Assembly: GCA_963665075.1 (NCBI GenBank)
Contig: OY762063.1
Location: forward strand, 124,001 to 188,000
Reading direction: 5' to 3'
Length of the DNA: 64,000 bases
Source: JAPULR01 sp963665075
Lineage (GTDB): Bacteria > Chloroflexota > Dehalococcoidia > Lucifugimonadales > GCA-2712585
Part shown: positions 60,762 to 64,000 of the stretch, one piece after another
How the letters are laid out: every line of letters starts with the position of its first letter
How positions within the stretch are numbered: position 1 is the stretch's first letter
Translations under genes and position numbers: made by a program
The notes under the pieces: generated by a model
Database searches by the model: none
What the model saw: the letters and a program-made list of their open reading frames with translations, nothing else
Told to the model about the DNA's origin: nothing

Positions 60762-63700
60762 CAAGGTGAGCAGCAGGGTCAGCTTCCCCGATATGGAGCG
60801 CGAGGTGCTCCGGTATTGGAAGGAGCATCAAATCTTCGAGAAGAGCGAGCAGGGCGAGGACAAGGCCCTGTTCATGTTTTACGAGGGGCCGCCGACGGCC
60901 AACGGCAGCCCCGGCATTCATCACGTGCTGGCCCGCGCCTTCAAGGACGTCATCTGCCGGTACAAGACGATGAAGGGGTTCCGTCCGCTTCGGAAGGGGG
61001 GTTGGGATACCCACGGGCTGCCGGTGGAGCTGGAGGTGGAGCGGGAGTTGGGGCTTACGTCGAAGCGTCAGATCGAGGAGTACGGCATCGCGGAGTTTAA
61101 CGAGAAGTGCCGCGAGAGCGTGTTCAAGTACGTGAAGGAGTGGGAGGACCTGACGGACCGCATCGGCTATTGGGTGGACATGAAGGACCCCTACGTGACG
61201 CTGCACAATTCGTACATCGAGACGGGGTGGTGGATTCTGAAGGAGATGTGGGAGAAGGGGCTGATCTACAAGGGGATGAAGGGGACGCCGCACTGCCCGC
61301 GCTGCGTGAGTTCGCTGAGTTCCCACGAGGTGGCGTTGGGGTATCAGGAGAACACGCCCGACCCTTCGGTTTATGTGAAGTTTCCGGTGGAGGACGCGGT
61401 GGGGTTGGTGGGAGAAGGCGAAGGGGTTCCTTCGCCGGTGTACCTGCTGGCATGGACTACAACGCCGTGGACGCTGCCCGGAAATACGGCGCTGGCGGTA
61501 GACCCGTCGGCGGACTACAGCCTGGTGGAAGCGGAGTCGGATAGTGGGACGGAGGGGCTGATTCTGGCGGACGCGCTGGTGGATTCGGTGGTTGGGGAGT
61601 GCCGTCGGGTTCGGAGCTTCAAAGGGTCGGAGTTGGTGGGCGTCACTTATGGGAAGTTGTATGACGCGGCGGCTAACGGGGTGGAGGTCTTCCGGTTCGT
61701 GAGGCCGGAAGGGTCGACGGGGGACGCGACGGTTCTGGAGCCGGTTGACGACTTCGAGCCTGCGGTCATCGAAGGGGATTTCGTGTCGCTGGACGAAGGG
61801 ACGGGCATCGTCCACATAGCGCCTGCCTTTGGCGACGAAGACCTTTCGGCGGGACGAAGCGACGCTTTGGCCTTCGTGCAGCAGGTGGACTTGCAGGGCA
61901 ACATCACCGGCGACTTCCCCTTCGCCGGAAAGTTCGTGAAGGACGCCGACAAGGACATCATGGCCGACCTGAAAGAGCGCGGCTTGCTGCACAAACGGGG
62001 CATCTATCGTCACACCTACCCCTTCTGCTGGCGATGCAAGACCCCGCTGCTGTACTACGCGAAGGAGTCCTGGTACATCCGCACGACGGCCATGAAGGAG
62101 CAGTTGATCGCGAACAACCGGAGCATCAACTGGTACCCGGAGTACATCAAGGAAGGGCGGTTCGGCGAGTGGCTGCGGAACGGGGTGGACTGGGCGATTT
62201 CGCGGGAGCGGTATTGGGGCACGCCGATACCCTTCTGGCAGTGCGAAGGCTGCGGAAAGCATCACTGCGTCGGGAACGTGGCGGAACTGAAGCGGATGGC
62301 TACGGCGGAGCATCGGGATGGGATAGACTCGCTGGACCTGCATCGTCCCTACGTGGATGCGGTGACGCTGGATTGTCCCGACGGGGACTGCGACGGGGTC
62401 ATGCGGCGGGTGCCGGAGGTCATGGACGCGTGGTTCGACTCAGGGGCGATGCCGATGGCGCAGTGGAACGTCACTTCCAGGAAAGATATGGACGGCATCC
62501 GGCGGAACGGGCTGTTTCCCGCCGAGTACATATCGGAAGCCGTCGACCAGACGCGCGGGTGGTTCTACAGCCTGCTGGCAATTTCGACGCTGGTGACGGA
62601 TAAGCCCAGTTACGAGAACGTCATCTGCCTGGGCCTCATCCTGGACGAGAAGGGGCGGAAGATGAGCAAGTCTCTGGGCAACATCGTCAACCCGTGGGAC
62701 GTGCTGGACGCCCAGGGCGCGGACGCCATCCGGTGGTATCTGTTCACCGCGACGCAGCCGGGGGACTCGCGCCGATTCTCCCAAAGGCTGGTCAACGAGG
62801 TGGTGCGTCGGTTCATGCTGACGTTGTGGAACGTGTACTCCTTCTTCACCACCTACGCGGAGATAGACGGGTATGACCCGTCCGAACAGAAGGGGCCTGA
62901 GGAGCCGACGTCCGAACTTGACCGGTGGATACTTTCGGAGATGAACCTGCTGATAGCGCAGGTGGACGAGGCGCTGGAGGGGTACGAGCCGACGAATGGC
63001 GGAAGGCGGATTCAGGAGTTCGTGGACCTGCTTTCCAACTGGTACGTGCGTCGCAGCCGGCGCCGGTTCTGGAAGAGCGAGAACGACGAGGACAAGCTGT
63101 CGGCGTATTCGACGCTGTACTTCTGCCTGGCGAATCTGTGCAGGCTGATGGCGCCGTACACGCCCTTCCTGTCGGAGTCGATGTACCAGAACCTGGTGCG
63201 GTCGGTGGATGCCGACGCGGCGGAGAGCGTGCATCTGGCGGAGTTTCCGACTTGCGACGAGGGGCGCATCGACGAGGGGCTGATGGAGGCGACGCGGCTG
63301 GCGATGAAGCTTTCCAGCCTGGGTCGGGATGCGCGGTCGCGGGCGGGGAAGAAGGTGCGTCTGCCTCTTAGAAAGGCGTTGGTGCGGACGCGGGAGGCTT
63401 CCGAGGGACGTCACGTCGGGCAGATAGAGACGCAGCTGCGGGAGGAGTTGAACATCAAGGAGATCGAGGTTCTGGAGGCGTCGAACCCGTTCTACACGGA
63501 GGCGGTGGAAGTGTCGGGAAGGAAGCGGAGGGCGGCGGTTTTGGGAGACTTCCAGGCAGTCCTGGACGGCGGCTACATGGTGGCCATCGACACGGCGGTT
63601 ACGCCCGAACTGGCGCAGGAGGGAATGGCGCGGGAGCTTGTCCACCGAATCCAGAATATGCGCCGCGCGGCGGGGTTCGAGGTGACGGACAGGATTGCGT

Positions 63701-63873
63701 TGTTCTACCAGGGGCCGTCGGAGGTTGCGGCGGTGATGGAGGGATTCGGCGACTATGTGCGGACGGAGACGCTGGCGGAGTCGGTTGTCGCGGGGGAGGC
63801 GGGGGAAGGCGCGCACGTGGCGTCGCACAAGCTGGAGGGGATGGAGGTGACGTTGGGGGTGCGGCGGGTTTAG
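60754..63873 (+). CDS. ileS: Isoleucyl-tRNA synthetase, type 2 (eukaryote-like)
   Basis: 1039 aa. The HIGH-equivalent lies in ANGSPGIHHVLARAFKDVIC, as in Thermus and Mycobacterium; RKMSKSLGNIVNPWD is the KMSKS loop. The editing domain is represented by LAWTTTPWTLPGNTALAVDP and DEGTGIVHIAPAFGDED. CPRC and CWRC cysteines suggest zinc sites, and the C-terminal extension matches type 2. ATG 60754 (MFSKVSSRVSFPDMEREVL) is the family-like start rather than ATG 60715. Type 2 enzymes are generally insensitive to mupirocin. Confidence 0.95.
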   Translation: MFSKVSSRVSFPDMEREVLRYWKEHQIFEKSEQGEDKALFMFYEGPPTANGSPGIHHVLARAFKDVICRYKTMKGFRPLRKGGWDTHGLPVELEVERELGLTSKRQIEEYGIAEFNEKCRESVFKYVKEWEDLTDRIGYWVDMKDPYVTLHNSYIETGWWILKEMWEKGLIYKGMKGTPHCPRCVSSLSSHEVALGYQENTPDPSVYVKFPVEDAVGLVGEGEGVPSPVYLLAWTTTPWTLPGNTALAVDPSADYSLVEAESDSGTEGLILADALVDSVVGECRRVRSFKGSELVGVTYGKLYDAAANGVEVFRFVRPEGSTGDATVLEPVDDFEPAVIEGDFVSLDEGTGIVHIAPAFGDEDLSAGRSDALAFVQQVDLQGNITGDFPFAGKFVKDADKDIMADLKERGLLHKRGIYRHTYPFCWRCKTPLLYYAKESWYIRTTAMKEQLIANNRSINWYPEYIKEGRFGEWLRNGVDWAISRERYWGTPIPFWQCEGCGKHHCVGNVAELKRMATAEHRDGIDSLDLHRPYVDAVTLDCPDGDCDGVMRRVPEVMDAWFDSGAMPMAQWNVTSRKDMDGIRRNGLFPAEYISEAVDQTRGWFYSLLAISTLVTDKPSYENVICLGLILDEKGRKMSKSLGNIVNPWDVLDAQGADAIRWYLFTATQPGDSRRFSQRLVNEVVRRFMLTLWNVYSFFTTYAEIDGYDPSEQKGPEEPTSELDRWILSEMNLLIAQVDEALEGYEPTNGGRRIQEFVDLLSNWYVRRSRRRFWKSENDEDKLSAYSTLYFCLANLCRLMAPYTPFLSESMYQNLVRSVDADAAESVHLAEFPTCDEGRIDEGLMEATRLAMKLSSLGRDARSRAGKKVRLPLRKALVRTREASEGRHVGQIETQLREELNIKEIEVLEASNPFYTEAVEVSGRKRRAAVLGDFQAVLDGGYMVAIDTAVTPELAQEGMARELVHRIQNMRRAAGFEVTDRIALFYQGPSEVAAVMEGFGDYVRTETLAESVVAGEAGEGAHVASHKLEGMEVTLGVRRV

Positions 63874-63883
63874 GGGAACTTCA

Positions 63884-64000
63884 CCCCCATCCCAACCTTC
63901 CCCCATCAAGGGGGAAGGGGCAAGAGGGGAGGGCGCTCGACCCTTCGACATGCTCAGGGTGAGCGGGAAGGGGTTAGGCTCAGGGTGAGCGGGGGAGTCA
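63884..64000 (+). repeat. Repeat cluster at window end
   Basis: Family C (about 63883-63925), family B (about 63937-63965) and a degenerate B tail to the edge. Right-side polarity. No gene. Confidence 0.75.

Noticed and set aside
60421..62343. 640-codon open frame on the minus strand opposite ileS
   Set aside because: Composition is Arg/Pro/His-rich and it mirrors ileS codons; long antisense frames are expected in GC-rich genes. The same applies to 62440-63951 minus.

Overview
This is a 64 kb stretch of a GC-rich bacterial chromosome. The gene content best fits a Chloroflexota member near the Dehalococcoidia / SAR202 group, by family recognition only and with moderate confidence. Pointers are an N-methylhydantoinase (HyuA/HyuB) operon, several amidohydrolases, an orphan peptide-type binding lipoprotein with a helical stalk, a eukaryote-like (type 2) isoleucyl-tRNA synthetase, a type III pantothenate kinase and GGQPGNQNARKHG-type small proteins. 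No phage, insertion-sequence transposase, CRISPR array, rRNA or tRNA was found. About 54 genes are supported, nearly all intact.

Layout. 0-5 kb: smpB, a tiny two-gene unit, tmRNA (ssrA), a Ppx/GppA phosphatase and two tandem thymidylate-kinase-like genes. 5-16 kb: two amidohydrolases, then a minus-strand catabolic operon (HyuB, HyuA, a DapA-like aldolase, two zinc deaminases, a TlpA-like lipoprotein, an amidase). 16-29 kb: LON-domain protein, BtuF-like protein, coaX-coaBC-valS, an unknown gene, an HhH protein, secA-prs, purA, a PaREP1/HEPN-like protein. 29-36 kb: dapB-asd-dapA, rpsO-pnp with a clear terminator, rsmI. 36-46 kb: metG, a polyprenyl diphosphate synthase, a YtcJ-like amidohydrolase, an unknown-tyrA-gmk-lipA operon. 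46-50 kb: the binding lipoprotein, an isochorismatase-like hydrolase, an unknown gene. 50-55 kb: purF-purM-purH. 55-59 kb: the rpmH-rnpA-yidD-(PQQ-repeat lipoprotein)-yidC-jag cluster. 59-64 kb: tlyA-pfkB-ileS.

Most intergenic space is filled by short dispersed palindromic repeats, here called families A to G. A is ATTCCC-N8-GGGAAT followed by GACGG. B has the core CTTCGACAAGCTCAGG. C is a CTTCCCCC / GGGGGAAG hairpin with GGATGGGGGTGA. D is GGAGACCTTTGCATAACC. E is a 28-bp perfect palindrome. F is a ~130-bp hairpin element. G is a CTCTCCCA / TGGGAGAG hairpin.

Two observations stand out. First, eight exact 42-bp units built on family A lie in frame inside purH and add 112 residues (8 x 14) at the junction of its two enzyme domains; without them the protein has the normal family length. 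Second, every orientable repeat family has one polarity left of about 8 kb and the opposite polarity right of about 22 kb, and the top strand goes from C-rich to G-rich over the same interval, regardless of gene direction. This is the signature of a replication-origin-type boundary. The rpmH-rnpA-yidC-jag cluster, usually origin-proximal, agrees with this, but no dnaA or DnaA-box cluster is visible.
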